DNA from: Streptomyces sp. NBC_00443
Lineage (GTDB): Bacteria; Actinomycetota; Actinomycetes; Streptomycetales; Streptomycetaceae
DNA: 64,000 bases
NCBI RefSeq assembly: GCF_036014175.1
Contig: NZ_CP107917.1
Location: 3,348,001-3,412,000, forward strand
Direction: 5' to 3'
Shown here: piece after piece, positions 17,635-26,936 of the stretch
How the letters are laid out: each line of letters begins with the position of its first letter
How positions within the stretch are numbered: the first letter of the stretch is position 1
Notes under the pieces: model-generated
What the model saw: only the letters and a program-made list of their open reading frames with translations
What the model was told of the DNA's origin: nothing
Database searches by the model: none
Made by a program: the position numbers and the translations under genes

Positions 17635-17739
17635 GAAGTCCGCAGGCTGTTTTGATGAAGAGCGCGTTTCCTCACAACGAGCCCCGAGAGTGAGTAAATC
17701 GAACACAGGCTGCGTAAGTGCCCCGATTTGGCTGCCGTT

Positions 17740-19773
17740 TCAACTGCTCAGCGCGGTGCGCAGACGGTCGGGATCGGTGGTCGGAGCATCGCAGGTGAAG
17801 TTGCGGCAGACGTACGCGGCGGGTTCGCCCTGCTGCAGCGGCCGGTCAACAAGGAGCGGAAACTCGTCACTCTCCGGAGTGCCCACGGCCACGACCGCGC
17901 CCGGGGCCGTGCCCAGGAGCGCCGTACGGTGCAAAGTCCTCGTGCCCTCGTCCGTCAGGGACGGGCCGACCACCGCGACTTCCCGCGGTCCGTCGAGGTT
18001 GGCCTCGCCGACCGCCAGCCCCCAGCCGATGAAGCGGGGGACGCGCGGGCCGAGGGCCTTGACGACGCCCAGCGCCTTCACGGCCGCGGCACGATGGGGC
18101 TCCGCTCCGGTCTGCGCGGCGTAGCTCAGCAGGGCACCGGCCGCCGCGCTCCAGCCGGACGGGGCGGCGTTGTCAGTGGGGTCCTGAGGGCGGCGGATCA
18201 GCTGCTCGGCGTCGGCGGCGGTGTCGTAGAGGGCGCCGGACTCCGCGTCGGTGAAGCGCGCGAGCACGTGGTCGAGCAGGAACCCGGCGAAGTCCAGCCA
18301 CACGCCCTCGCCGGTGACCGAGGCGAGCGCGAGGAAGCCCTCGGCGACGTCGCCGTAGTCCTCCAGCACACCCGCGTTGGCGCCGGCCTTGCCGTCCTTG
18401 CTGGTGCGGGAGAGGCGGGCGTGGTCGTCGAGGTGCAGCCGCACGAGGAGATCGGCGGCGGCGACGGCGGCGTCCACGAGGTCGGGGCGGTCGAAGTAGG
18501 CGCCGGTCTCGGCGAGGGCTGCGACGGCGAGGCCGTTCCAGGCGGCGACGATCTTGTCGTCCCGGCCGGGGGCGGGGCGCTCGGCCCGCGCGGCGAGCAG
18601 CCGCTCCTTCACGGAGGCGATCTTCTCGGCATCGAACACCTCGTCCTGCTGCGGAAGCTGGAGGACGGAGGAACCGTGCTCGAAGGTGCCCTCTTCCGTC
18701 ACACCGAAGTACCGGGCGGCGAGTTCGGCGTCGTCGTCGCCGAGGGCCGCCCGCAGTTGTTCCGGGGTCCAGACGTAGTAGACACCCTCGACGTGCTTGC
18801 CGGTCCCGTCGTCGCTGTCGGCGTCGAGCGCGGAGGCGAACCCGCCCTCGTTGGTGCGCAGTTCACGCACCATGAAGTCGGCGGTCTCCAGGGCGACCCG
18901 GCGGGCGAGCTCGGAGCCGGTGGCGCGCCAGAGGTGGGCGTAGACGCGGCACAGCAGGGCGTTGTCGTACAGCATCTTCTCGAAGTGCGGCACGACCCAG
19001 TCCCGGTCGACGGAGTACCGCGCGAAGCCGCCGCCGAGCTGGTCGTAGATCCCGCCCCGTGCCATCCGCTCGCAGGTGTCCTGGGCCATCTGCAATGCAC
19101 CGTCGGCCCCCGTCCGCGCGTGGTGCCGCAGCAGGAACTCGACCACCATGGACGGCGGGAACTTGGGCGCGCCCCCGAACCCGCCGCGCTGCGGGTCGTA
19201 CTCCCGCGTCAGCCCGAGCAGCGCCTGCGCCAGCTCCTGCTCGCCGGGTGCCTCCGTCCCGCCGTAGGAGATCTCCCGCTCGGCGAGATCCCGGGTGATC
19301 TTCCCCGCGACGTCGGCGACCTCGTCCCGCCGGTCCGCCCAGGCACTGCGCACCCCCTCCAGAACCTGCCGGAAGGACGGCATCCCCTGCCGGGGAGCGG
19401 GCGGGAAGTAGGTGCCGAAGTAGAAGGGCTCGGCGTCGGGCGTGAGGAACACCGTCATGGGCCAGCCGCCGTGCCCGGTGGCGGCCTGGACGGCCTCCAT
19501 GTAGACGGCGTCCACGTCGGGACGTTCTTCTCGGTCGACCTTGATGTTGACGTAGTGGGCGTTGAGGTAGTCGGCGGTCTCCTGGTCCTCGAACGACTCG
19601 TGAGCCATCACATGGCACCAGTGACAGCTGCTATAGCCGACGCTGAGCAGCACGGGCACGTTCCGCTTCCGCGCCTCCTCGAAGGCCTCGCCGGACCAGG
19701 GCCACCAGTCGACGGGGTTGTCGGCGTGCTGAAGGAGATACGGGGACGTCTCGTGCGCCAGTCGGTTCGGCAT
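17740..19773 (-). CDS. Thioredoxin-domain protein of the YyaL/spermatogenesis-associated 20 (DUF255) family
   Basis: 677 residues. The N-terminal thioredoxin-like domain (about 1-160) has [16 protein letters not shown] and the CxxC-type site [14 protein letters not shown]; the rest is an (alpha/alpha)6 barrel like that of N-acylglucosamine 2-epimerases, with [10 protein letters not shown] and AAWNGLAV motifs. The family is widespread but its substrate is unknown; a redox or protein-folding role is inferred. ATG 19773 ([11 protein letters not shown]) is preferred to ATG 19782 because AGGA lies eight bases upstream and homologues commonly begin MPNRLAHE; 19782 could serve a leaderless form. Not linked to the glycosyltransferase operon by overlap. 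Confidence 0.9.
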   Translation of the reverse strand: MPNRLAHETSPYLLQHADNPVDWWPWSGEAFEEARKRNVPVLLSVGYSSCHWCHVMAHESFEDQETADYLNAHYVNIKVDREERPDVDAVYMEAVQAATGHGGWPMTVFLTPDAEPFYFGTYFPPAPRQGMPSFRQVLEGVRSAWADRRDEVADVAGKITRDLAEREISYGGTEAPGEQELAQALLGLTREYDPQRGGFGGAPKFPPSMVVEFLLRHHARTGADGALQMAQDTCERMARGGIYDQLGGGFARYSVDRDWVVPHFEKMLYDNALLCRVYAHLWRATGSELARRVALETADFMVRELRTNEGGFASALDADSDDGTGKHVEGVYYVWTPEQLRAALGDDDAELAARYFGVTEEGTFEHGSSVLQLPQQDEVFDAEKIASVKERLLAARAERPAPGRDDKIVAAWNGLAVAALAETGAYFDRPDLVDAAVAAADLLVRLHLDDHARLSRTSKDGKAGANAGVLEDYGDVAEGFLALASVTGEGVWLDFAGFLLDHVLARFTDAESGALYDTAADAEQLIRRPQDPTDNAAPSGWSAAAGALLSYAAQTGAEPHRAAAVKALGVVKALGPRVPRFIGWGLAVGEANLDGPREVAVVGPSLTDEGTRTLHRTALLGTAPGAVVAVGTPESDEFPLLVDRPLQQGEPAAYVCRNFTCDAPTTDPDRLRTALSS

Positions 19774-19782
19774 GGGGTCCAT

Positions 19783-20123
19783 CCTGCCGCAGTACCCCGC
19801 CCGTCATGCGGCAGGCGTCTACCAGACGGTGACCTCGGGCTTTCCTGTCCCCTGAATAGGCGCGGCGGATGACGTCCCGCGCCGGCTCCCTTCGACGTCG
19901 GGTCTTGTCGCTGCTGTCGTCAGACGACCCACCAGGCCCAGCGGGGCGGCTGGGGCCCCTGCGAGGGCGGCGGCTCCGGCGGGCCGTACGGCTGCCCCGG
20001 CGGCGGACTGCGCCAATTCACCGACCCCACAGGGTGATCGAAGTCCGCTCGCCCCCTCGCCCCGATGCGCGGTGGGCAGCACACTTGACCAAGAACGCCG
20101 TTGCTGCCGGAGGGGGACGTGAC
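19783..20123. other. Intergenic region upstream of the STAND gene
   Basis: 341 bases that hold the upstream region of both neighbours and a short minus-strand coding-like remnant (see 19920-20021). No other gene seen. Confidence 0.4.
19920..20021 (-). pseudogene. Remnant of a proline-rich membrane-protein N-terminus
   Basis: From GTG 20021 a 33-codon frame reads PPPGQPYGPPEPPPSQG then PPRWAWWVV and stops at TGA 19922-19920. Nearly all codons end in G or C, and the Pro/Gly/Tyr leader followed by RWAWWVV is the usual beginning of Streptomyces single-pass proteins, yet no membrane helix follows in this frame. Another frame runs on to TAG at 19819. Probably a decayed gene; coincidence is possible. 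Confidence 0.3.
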
Positions 20124-23100
20124 ATGCGGGACAGCCATCGGACGGAGGCCGAGCGGCTGTTGGCTCGGGCCGTGGAGGAGCAGGTGCGGCGCTCGGGCGG
20201 GCGCGTCGAGGGGCAGGTGCTGCTGTCGCGGGCGCGCGGGGCGCTGGACGCCATGGCGCAGGTCGCGGCCGAGGAGTACGAGGCGTATACGCGCGCGCTG
20301 GACGAGGCGGAGGCCGGCCGGCTGACGTTCGGGCAGCGGTTCGCGCGGGAGGGCGGCGGTACACCGCTGATGGTGGCGGGTGTCGCGGCGGTCGCGGCCG
20401 CCGTGTCCGACCTGGCGCTCGGCACCGGCACGGTGACGGCCGTCGGCGCGGGCGTGACCGTGGGCGTCGTCGGCGCGGCGGCGACGGTCGTGAAGGTGGC
20501 CGGCACGCATCTGCCCGCCGCACACCAGCGCGCGGGCGCCGTCGGCCAGCCCGGCGGCCCGGAACAGCTGCGGCTGCAGTGGCTGACCGCGCTGGAGGTA
20601 CGGGGCATCCGCCCGTTCCTCGACCAGCAGCGGGTGCTGAGCGCGTCCACCGGCCCGAAGAAGTCGGCGCCGCGGCTGAAGGGCACGGACAAGAGCGCGG
20701 CGGCCCGCGGCCGGAACGTACTGGAGCAGTCGTTCGGTCAACTCCCCGAGCCGATGGGCCCGTTCGCGGGCCGCAGGCAGGAGATGGCCCGTATCCGGCA
20801 GTGGGTGCAGGCGGCGCGGGCGAGTACGGAGACGAAGCCGACGGTGGTCGTCCTGCACGGGGCGCCCGGCAGCGGCCGTACGGCACTGGCGATCCGCGCG
20901 GCCCACGATCTGAAGGACCAGTTCCGCGGGGCGTGCGTGGTGGATCTGCGCGGTGACACGACGGAGGAGCCGCCACTGTCGACGCGCGACGCGCTGCTGC
21001 ATCTGCTGAACCGTTTGGGCGCCCCGCGCGAGCAGCTTCTCTTCCGTGAGCGATCCTCGGCGGACCAGCAGGTCAAGCGGCTGAGCGAGCTCTACCACCA
21101 GCACCTGACCGGCCTCCCGGTCGCCGTCGTCCTGGACGACGCCTCGGACCCCGAGCAGGTCCGCACCCTCGTCCCCGAGCGCTCCGACAGCCTGGTCCTG
21201 GTCACCGCGCGGGAGGTTCTCGACCTGCCCGCGGATCTCGCGGCGTGGGTGCACCAGCTGCCGGTCGAGTCGTTGGACGCGGCGGGCGCGGAGGAGCTGC
21301 TGTCCGCTGCGGCGCAGGATTCCTCGGGCCCCTACGACGCCGAGTCCGCCGACCTGATCGGGCAGTTGTGCGGCGGGCTGCCGCTCGCGCTGCGCATCGC
21401 GGGCTCGTCGCTGGGGCCGCGCTCACCGCGCACGCTGGCGACCGATCTGGGCGCGTACGGCCCGGTGGAGCCGATCGAGCGGGTGCTGTGGCTGCGCTAC
21501 ACCGACCAGCCGGAGCCGGCCAGACGGCTGCTGCGCAGGCTGGCCCTGGCGGGCCGGGCATCGCTGGGCGCGGCAGCGGCGGCATCGCTCCTGGCCACGG
21601 ACGAGGCGGAGGCGACACGCCACTTGGTGGCCCTGTCCGAGTCGGGCCTGCTCGACCACGTCCGCGGCAACCGCTACCGCCTGCACGACCTGGTCCGCGA
21701 CTTCGCCCACGCCCGCCTTCTCGACGAGGAGGAGCCGTCGGAGCGTACGGCGGCGCAGGAGCGGCTGATCGTGAACTACGCCGACCTCGCGGAGTCCGTC
21801 CTGCGCCTGGTCGACGGCAACATGTCGACCCGCTCGGACCGATTCAGCCCGCACGGCTTCACCTCGCTGGACGACGCGCTGCGCTGGCTGGACGACGAGT
21901 CGAGCTTCATCACGGCGGCCCTCAGGCACGCGGAGGACGCGAACCAGGCGGCCGTGCTCAATCTGCTGGGCGCCCTGTGCGACTACTGCCTGCTGCGGGG
22001 CGACCTCTACCGCCTCGGCGAGATCAGCGAGCTGGCCCAGGCCGTGGACCAGGGCCTGCTGGTCCGCTCGGTGCAGTGGCGTACCGGGATCGCGGCCCGT
22101 CAGCTCGGTGAGCTGGACAAGGCCCGCACGACGCTGACCTCGGTGGTCGACCTCTATATGCAGGCCCACCACGACGCGGGTGCGGCCCGCGCCCTGTGCT
22201 CCCTCGGCATCACCCTGCACCACCAGGGCCACCTCACCGAAGCGGCGGCCAAACTACGCGAGGCCCTGGACCTGCAGTCGGCGCCGCAGCTGGCAACCGA
22301 CCGCGCCTGGACGATGCACGCGCTGGCGGCGGTCGAACGGGACCGGGGGCGCCTGTCGGAGGCCCTGGACCTGCTCACCGATTCCCTGGTCCTGCACCGC
22401 GCCGGCGAGTCGGTGCACGGCGAGGCGTGGGCCCACTTCCAGCTCGGCCAGCTGGGCCTGCGCATGGGCGACGTACCGCGCGCGGAGTCCGAGCTGCGCC
22501 AGGCCCTCGATCTGTACGGCCGTACGCGCGACGCCCGCGGGGAGGCCTGGGCGCTGACCCAGCTGGCCCGCGCCCGCCTGGTCGCCGGGGATCCCTCCCA
22601 GGCGGTGGACGGACTGCGCCAGGCGGCGTCCCGGCATCGCGACAACGAGGACGTGCGCGGCGAGGCCTGGTCCGTCTACTACCTGGGCCAGGCCCTGCAG
22701 GAGACGGGCAACCTGGATGTCGCGGTACGCGAGCTGGAACGCTCCCGCACGATGTTCTCGCGCATGCAGGACGTCTACGGCCTTGCCTGCGCCCGGCATC
22801 ATTCGGCCCGTGCGACCCGGGACCAGCGGGCCGCCCAGACCGGCTCGCTGAAGAACTCCGGCTTCGCCCGCCAGCTCCTGGTGGACGCCCGCGCCAACTT
22901 CCAGCGCATCGGGGTCGCCCACGGGGAGGCGTGGACATGCCTGGAGCTGGCGGTGGTGGATGCGGGGAACACCCGTACGCAGCAGGCGCTGGCCCTGTGC
23001 GACGACGCGGTGGGCCTGTTCGCCTCGTACGGCGACCGGCGGGGCGAGGACTGGGCCCGCTTCCTGCGCTGCACGCTCCTGCCGTATGCGGCTCCCGGCG

Positions 23101-23324
23101 GTGTGGAGGTCGGCGCGGCCGTGGCGCAGGAGGAACTGGCCCAGCTGACCCGCAGCGGCCACCCCCTCCGGGACGCGAAGCTGGACGGCTACCTGGAGGC
23201 GTACCAGCTCCTGCTGGAGCGCGGCGTGAACCTGGAGGCGGGATGGCAGGCATGGCGGCTCGGCATGGTGCCGAACCGCCATGCCCGGGAGGTCATGGGG
23301 GTGGCGGTCGCAGCCGGGCAGTGA
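20124..23324 (+). CDS. STAND NTPase: NB-ARC with TPR repeats and N-terminal membrane hairpin
   Basis: 1066 residues. ATG 20124 follows GGAGGGGG at eight bases; in-frame sequence further upstream is not coding-like. Residues about 75-120 are hydrophobic and glycine-rich, likely two membrane segments. NB-ARC domain about 210-530: P-loop LHGAPGSGRTALAIR (about 244-258), Walker B AVVLDDASD, GLPL motif CGGLPLALRIAG. About 600-1000 are TPR repeats (for example EAWALTQLARARLVAGDPSQA). This resembles AfsR without the SARP DNA-binding domain. STAND proteins are signal-gated switches in regulation, development or defence; no effector domain is obvious, so the role is open. It stands as a single gene. 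Confidence 0.88.
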   Translation: MRDSHRTEAERLLARAVEEQVRRSGGRVEGQVLLSRARGALDAMAQVAAEEYEAYTRALDEAEAGRLTFGQRFAREGGGTPLMVAGVAAVAAAVSDLALGTGTVTAVGAGVTVGVVGAAATVVKVAGTHLPAAHQRAGAVGQPGGPEQLRLQWLTALEVRGIRPFLDQQRVLSASTGPKKSAPRLKGTDKSAAARGRNVLEQSFGQLPEPMGPFAGRRQEMARIRQWVQAARASTETKPTVVVLHGAPGSGRTALAIRAAHDLKDQFRGACVVDLRGDTTEEPPLSTRDALLHLLNRLGAPREQLLFRERSSADQQVKRLSELYHQHLTGLPVAVVLDDASDPEQVRTLVPERSDSLVLVTAREVLDLPADLAAWVHQLPVESLDAAGAEELLSAAAQDSSGPYDAESADLIGQLCGGLPLALRIAGSSLGPRSPRTLATDLGAYGPVEPIERVLWLRYTDQPEPARRLLRRLALAGRASLGAAAAASLLATDEAEATRHLVALSESGLLDHVRGNRYRLHDLVRDFAHARLLDEEEPSERTAAQERLIVNYADLAESVLRLVDGNMSTRSDRFSPHGFTSLDDALRWLDDESSFITAALRHAEDANQAAVLNLLGALCDYCLLRGDLYRLGEISELAQAVDQGLLVRSVQWRTGIAARQLGELDKARTTLTSVVDLYMQAHHDAGAARALCSLGITLHHQGHLTEAAAKLREALDLQSAPQLATDRAWTMHALAAVERDRGRLSEALDLLTDSLVLHRAGESVHGEAWAHFQLGQLGLRMGDVPRAESELRQALDLYGRTRDARGEAWALTQLARARLVAGDPSQAVDGLRQAASRHRDNEDVRGEAWSVYYLGQALQETGNLDVAVRELERSRTMFSRMQDVYGLACARHHSARATRDQRAAQTGSLKNSGFARQLLVDARANFQRIGVAHGEAWTCLELAVVDAGNTRTQQALALCDDAVGLFASYGDRRGEDWARFLRCTLLPYAAPGGVEVGAAVAQEELAQLTRSGHPLRDAKLDGYLEAYQLLLERGVNLEAGWQAWRLGMVPNRHAREVMGVAVAAGQ

Positions 23325-23347
23325 CTCGCGGGCCAGCCCGACACTGA

Positions 23348-23419
23348 CTCGGGCGCCGCGGGTCCGCCGGGCTCGGGCGCCGCGGGTCCGCCGGGCTCGG
23401 GTGCCACGGGTCCGCCGGC
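23348..23419 (+). repeat. Three tandem 24-bp repeats
   Basis: Units at 23348, 23372 and 23396; the first two are identical and the third differs at a few positions. They lie in the convergent gap after the STAND gene. In one frame they would read APEPGGPA repeats, but no gene supports that. Confidence 0.85.
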
Positions 23420-23470
23420 CCGGCGGTACGGCCCCTCAGCAGCCGGGCCCGCCGGCCCTGAAAGGCGGCG

Positions 23471-23722
23471 TCAGCCCTGCCGCGGCTTGGCCGGGTCGGT
23501 GGCCTCGGCGTCCTCGACGGAGCCGTCCGTCTTCGGAGCCGGGGACTCCGCGAAGTCGACCTTGCTCATGTGGCGGTTCATCGACTTCATCAGGGCCCAC
23601 ACCGCCAGTGCCATCACCGCGAAGACGATGAAGCCGAGGACGCCGGGGGTCACCTTGTCCTCGTCCACCTCCTTGGCGAGGGTGGCGAGCTGTGTCATTG
23701 CCAGGCTTGCGCTTGCGCTCAT
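23471..23722 (-). CDS. Small single-pass membrane protein downstream of mca
   Basis: 83 residues from ATG 23722; one membrane helix at about 32-50 (VLGFIVFAVMALAVWALM), a short helical N-terminus and a charged, acidic C-terminus rich in Lys, Asp and Glu. It begins 1 base after the mca stop codon, so the two are probably co-transcribed and coupled. ATG 23731 and ATG 23698 are alternative starts; none has a strong ribosome site. This gene accompanies mca in streptomycetes but no function is known. Confidence 0.75.
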   Translation of the reverse strand: MSASASLAMTQLATLAKEVDEDKVTPGVLGFIVFAVMALAVWALMKSMNRHMSKVDFAESPAPKTDGSVEDAEATDPAKPRQG

Positions 23723-23723
23723 G

Positions 23724-24605
23724 TCAGGCATTGTCGCGGATGCCCGCAAACAGGTCGTCCTCGGGGAGGGAAGTATCGGCGAGGGACTTCGCCAGCTCGT
23801 ACTCCTCGGTCGGCCAGACCTCCCGCTGGAGCTCCAGCGGAATCCGGAACCAGCCGCCGTCGGGGTCGATCTGGGTGGCGTGCGCGATCAGGGCCTTGTC
23901 GCGGATCTCATAGAAGTCGCCGCACGGGACATGCGTGGTGAGCGTGCGGTCCTTCATACCGAACTCGTCCCAGCGCTTGAGCCAGTCCCCGTAGGGGGAC
24001 TCCAGGCCGCGGTCGAGCATGGCATGGTGCAGCGCCTCGGTGCGGGGACGGTTGAAGCCCTGGTTGTAGTAGAGCTTCTGAGGCTGGTACGCCGGTCCGT
24101 ACTCCCCCTCCGGGTACTTCTCGGTGTCCGCCGCGCCCTCGAAAGCCACCATCGAGATCTTGTGGGTCATGATGTGGTCGGGGTGCGGGTAGCCGCCGTT
24201 CTCGTCGTAGGTGGTGATCACCTGGGGACGGAAGGAGCGGATCTGCTTCACCAGCTCACCGGCCGCCTTGTCGACGTCCTCCAGCGCGAAGCAGCCGTCG
24301 GGGAGCGGGGGCAGCGGGTCGCCCTCGGGCAGGCCGGAGTCGATGAAGCCGAGCCACTCCTGCTTGATCCCGAGGATCTCGCGGGCCTCGTCCATCTCCT
24401 TCTTGCGTACCTCGTGGATGTGCTCCTCGATGTACTTGTCGCCCTGGAGCTTCGGATTGAGGATGGAGCCGCGCTCCCCGCCCGTGCAGGTCACGACCAG
24501 CACGTCCACCCCCTCGGACACGTACTTCGCCATGGTGGCCGCGCCCTTGCTCGACTCGTCGTCGGGGTGGGCGTGCACGGCCATCAGTCGCAGCTGGTCA
24601 GTCAA
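23724..24605 (-). CDS. mca: Mycothiol S-conjugate amidase
   Basis: 293 residues, the usual Mca length. Zinc motif AVHAHPDDES (His13, Asp16) and GYPHPDHIMTHK (third zinc ligand) of the PIG-L/MshB deacetylase family; VTCTGGERGSILNPKLQG is also conserved. Mca cleaves mycothiol-drug conjugates to a mercapturic acid for export plus GlcN-inositol, the actinomycete counterpart of glutathione detoxification. The start is TTG 24605 with GAGGA about nine bases upstream, an unusual but well-supported start since TDQLRLMAVHAHPDDE is complete. A small membrane-protein gene follows. Confidence 0.95.
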   Translation of the reverse strand: MTDQLRLMAVHAHPDDESSKGAATMAKYVSEGVDVLVVTCTGGERGSILNPKLQGDKYIEEHIHEVRKKEMDEAREILGIKQEWLGFIDSGLPEGDPLPPLPDGCFALEDVDKAAGELVKQIRSFRPQVITTYDENGGYPHPDHIMTHKISMVAFEGAADTEKYPEGEYGPAYQPQKLYYNQGFNRPRTEALHHAMLDRGLESPYGDWLKRWDEFGMKDRTLTTHVPCGDFYEIRDKALIAHATQIDPDGGWFRIPLELQREVWPTEEYELAKSLADTSLPEDDLFAGIRDNA

Positions 24606-24659
24606 GACTCAATCCTCATAAGTCGGCGCCCGGCGTGAACCGGTGCGATCGGCGGCTTC

Positions 24660-24665
24660 TATAGT
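24660..24665 (+). promoter_or_regulatory. Candidate -10 element for the DUF4307 gene
   Basis: TATAGT, close to consensus, with GTGAAC 19 bases upstream as a weak -35. It would give a leader of about 80 bases. In the mca/DUF4307 divergent gap. Confidence 0.4.
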
Positions 24666-24752
24666 GACCGAATCGGGGGGCGGATAATTCCGGGGTACGG
24701 CCCTGAGAACCCCTTTCGGGACATCCGTCCCGCCCCGGCCGAGAGGACGATC

Positions 24753-25151
24753 ATGAGTACGGCGAGCACGCGGCGGCCCGAGAGCCGCTACGGCCGCTCC
24801 TCGGACGAGCGCGCCGACCGCACGCTCAAGGTCGTCGGCGCCGTCCTCGGGGCGGTGCTGCTGGCGGTGATCGGCTACTTCGGCTATCACTACGTCGGCC
24901 AGAACAAGATCAGCGCCGAGGTGATCGAGTTCGACGCCGGGAAGAACGCGGTGAAGGTGCATCTGGAGGTCCGCAAGGACGCCGGCGCCTCCGGCTACTG
25001 CACGCTGCGCTCCCAGGCGGAGAGCGGCGCCGAGGTGGGCCGGGCCGACTTCCGCTTCGACGGCGACGCGACCCGGATCGACAAGGTCGTCACGCTCCGT
25101 ACGACGTCCCAGGGAACGACGGCCGAGCTGCTCGGCTGCCACGCCGACTGA
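24753..25151 (+). CDS. DUF4307 single-pass membrane protein
   Basis: 132 residues: basic N-terminus about 1-25, one membrane helix about 26-48 (VVGAVLGAVLLAVIGYFGYHYVG), then a small extracytoplasmic beta domain with two cysteines (GYCTLRSQ and LLGCHAD) that could form a disulfide. This matches DUF4307, found in actinobacteria directly between mca and greA. Function unknown. Divergent from mca, with greA following after a 240-base gap. Confidence 0.88.
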   Translation: MSTASTRRPESRYGRSSDERADRTLKVVGAVLGAVLLAVIGYFGYHYVGQNKISAEVIEFDAGKNAVKVHLEVRKDAGASGYCTLRSQAESGAEVGRADFRFDGDATRIDKVVTLRTTSQGTTAELLGCHAD

Positions 25152-25184
25152 CCGGGCCGACTGACCGGGCCGACCGACCGGGCC
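25146..25184 (+). repeat. Three tandem 13-bp repeats across a stop codon
   Basis: GACTGACCGGGCC at 25146 and 25159, then GACCGACCGGGCC at 25172. The first unit includes the TGA of the DUF4307 gene. Confidence 0.85.
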
Positions 25185-25388
25185 GTCCGGAACTGACCGG
25201 CCCTGACCGAGACCGACCACCTTTGTCCGGAATACGTGTGCGCTGACCTGCGTTGACGTGATTCTGATGGCTTATGTCCTCCCCCTTCGGCCGTTGAATT
25301 GTTAGGCTCGTGGTTTCGCCCATCCATGAAGGAACATCCTTCTGGGTAGGGCGATGCTTTGTATTCCCAGTACCTACGAGGAGCACCT

Positions 25389-25889
25389 GTGACCCAGACC
25401 AGCGAGAACGTCACCTGGCTGACCCAGGAGGCGTACAACCAGCTCAAGGCCGAGCTGGAGCACCTGTCTGGTCCTGCGCGCACGGAGATCGCCGCCAAGA
25501 TCGCGGCCGCGCGCGAGGAGGGCGACCTGCGCGAGAACGGCGGGTACCACGCGGCCAAGGAGGAGCAGGGCAAGCAGGAGCTCCGTGTGCGCCAGCTGAC
25601 CCAGCTCCTGGAGAACGCCAAGGTCGGCGAGGCGCCGGCGTCGGCGGAGGGCGAGGTGGCGCCCGGCATGGTCGTGACGATCGCCTTCGACGGTGACGAG
25701 GACGACACGATGACCTTCCTGCTCGCCTCGCGCGAGTACGCGAGCTCGGCCATCGAGACGTACTCCCCGCAGTCCCCGCTGGGTTCCGGCGTGATCGGCC
25801 ACAAGGTCGGCGAGGGCGCGGAGTACGAGCTGCCGAACGGCAAGAGGGCCTCGGTGAAGATCCTGAAGGCCGAGCCCTACAGCGGCTGA
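25389..25889 (+). CDS. greA: Transcription elongation factor GreA
   Basis: 166 residues. GTG 25389 with GAGGAG (25378-25383) five bases upstream; the in-frame ATG 25359 has no ribosome site. N-terminal antiparallel coiled coil (about 10-80) carries AREEGDLRENGGYHAAKEEQ with the acidic tip (Asp and Glu) that inserts into the RNA polymerase secondary channel to stimulate transcript cleavage. The C-terminal domain (about 85-165) has an FKBP-like fold with SPQSPLGSGVIGHKVGE. Monocistronic, with a strong terminator following. Confidence 0.96.
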   Translation: MTQTSENVTWLTQEAYNQLKAELEHLSGPARTEIAAKIAAAREEGDLRENGGYHAAKEEQGKQELRVRQLTQLLENAKVGEAPASAEGEVAPGMVVTIAFDGDEDDTMTFLLASREYASSAIETYSPQSPLGSGVIGHKVGEGAEYELPNGKRASVKILKAEPYSG

Positions 25890-25935
25890 CCCGGGCCGTG
25901 CGGCGGCTGCCCCCGGCCTGCATCCCCTTTGACGA

Positions 25936-25963
25936 GCCCCCGGCGCCCACCGGCGCCGGGGGC
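25936..25963. terminator. Terminator after greA
   Basis: GCCCCCGGCGCC (25936-25947), loop CACC, GGCGCCGGGGGC (25952-25963): perfect 12-bp stem just before the stop of the convergent permease remnant at 25968, so it may serve both. Confidence 0.8.
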
Positions 25964-25967
25964 TTCG

Positions 25968-26642
25968 TCATGCCGTCGCCGAGCGGTACTTCCGAACCGC
26001 CAGGGTGCGGAAGACGACGATGATCAGGACCGAGTAGATCAGCGAGGCCCACACCGGATGCTGCATGGGCCAGGCGTCCGACGGTGAGACTCCCGGGTTG
26101 GCGAAGAGCTCGCGGCAGGCCTGGACCGTGGCACTGAAGGGGTTCCAGTCGGCGACGTGCCGCAGCCACGGGGTCATGTGGCTGGTGTCCACGAACGCGT
26201 TCGAGATGAACGTGACCGGGAAGAGCCAGATCAGTCCACTGGACGTGGCCGCCTCGGGCGTACGGACGGACATGCCGATCAGGGCGCCGATCCAGGTGAA
26301 CGCATAGCCGAGCAGGAGCAGCAGTCCGAAGGCCGCCAGCACCCGGCCGGCGTTGGTGCTGCCGTCCGACCCGACGCGCCAGCCGACCAGCAGGGCGACC
26401 ACCGCCAGGACGACCAGGGTCAGGGCGGTCTGGACGAGGTCGGCGAAGGTACGACCGGTGAGCACCGCCCCTCTCGCCGTGGGCAGGGAGCGGAAGCGGT
26501 CGATGAGCCCCTTGTGCATGTCGTCGGCGATGCCCGCGCCGGAGCTGGCGGTGGCGAAGGTGACGGTCTGCGCGAAGATGCCCGCCATCAGGAAGTTCTT
26601 GTAGTCGACGGCGCTGGTGCTGCTGCCGATCTGCATGGATCC
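25968..26642 (-). pseudogene. ABC-2 permease (DrrB-like), 3' part only
   Basis: Reads GSMQIGSSTSAVDYKNFL and then the full remainder of a daunorubicin-resistance-type permease, ending KYRSATA. The N-terminal cytosolic part and first membrane helix are absent: similarity to the intact permease at 37342-38142 stops abruptly at Gly-Gly-Ser near 26640. About four of five residues are identical to that intact copy. Codon use is typical of the chromosome, so this is probably the original gene's 3' end, cut off by the island beginning here. It could be translated from ATG 26636 but would lack a helix. Confidence 0.85.
26635..26642. other. Candidate left attachment core
   Basis: ATGGATCC lies exactly where permease similarity stops. 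The same octamer recurs at 38194-38201 inside the 36-codon frame following the ATPase gene. Suggestive only; eight bases may match by chance. Confidence 0.3.
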
Positions 26643-26936
26643 GCCGCTTGCTCGCCCGTCGAGGCGAGGTTGCAACTCGGGGCGCCACCCGCTTCACCGA
26701 CCCCACGGCACTCGCAGACGTGCTTGCACTCCCCCGCCACCTGGGAAGCAGTGAACTTCGGATCAACGGCACCCGTCACCAGCATCCGCGGCAGCACGTA
26801 CGAGGGCGGCACAGGAACCGCTCGATAGGGCCTCAGAGCCTCCAGAGCGGCTTGGTACTCCTCAGAATCGAACCAGTGATGGACGCACCGATACAGCGAC
26901 GCATAGACCCGTCCACCGATCCGCTCGCATCCGCTG
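26643..26936. other. Island edge without a convincing gene
   Basis: 294 bases between the truncated permease and the recombinase stop. A minus-strand frame starting at 26812 (VLPRMLVTGAVDP, then several Cys) is possible but unsupported. Attachment-site sequence is expected here. Confidence 0.35.

Noticed and set aside
23189..23407. 72-codon minus-strand frame made of APEPGGPA repeats
   Set aside because: Derived from the 24-bp tandem repeats and antisense to the STAND gene end.
26588..26812. 74-codon Cys-rich minus-strand frame at the island edge
   Set aside because: No family, weak codon bias, and it runs into the permease remnant out of frame.
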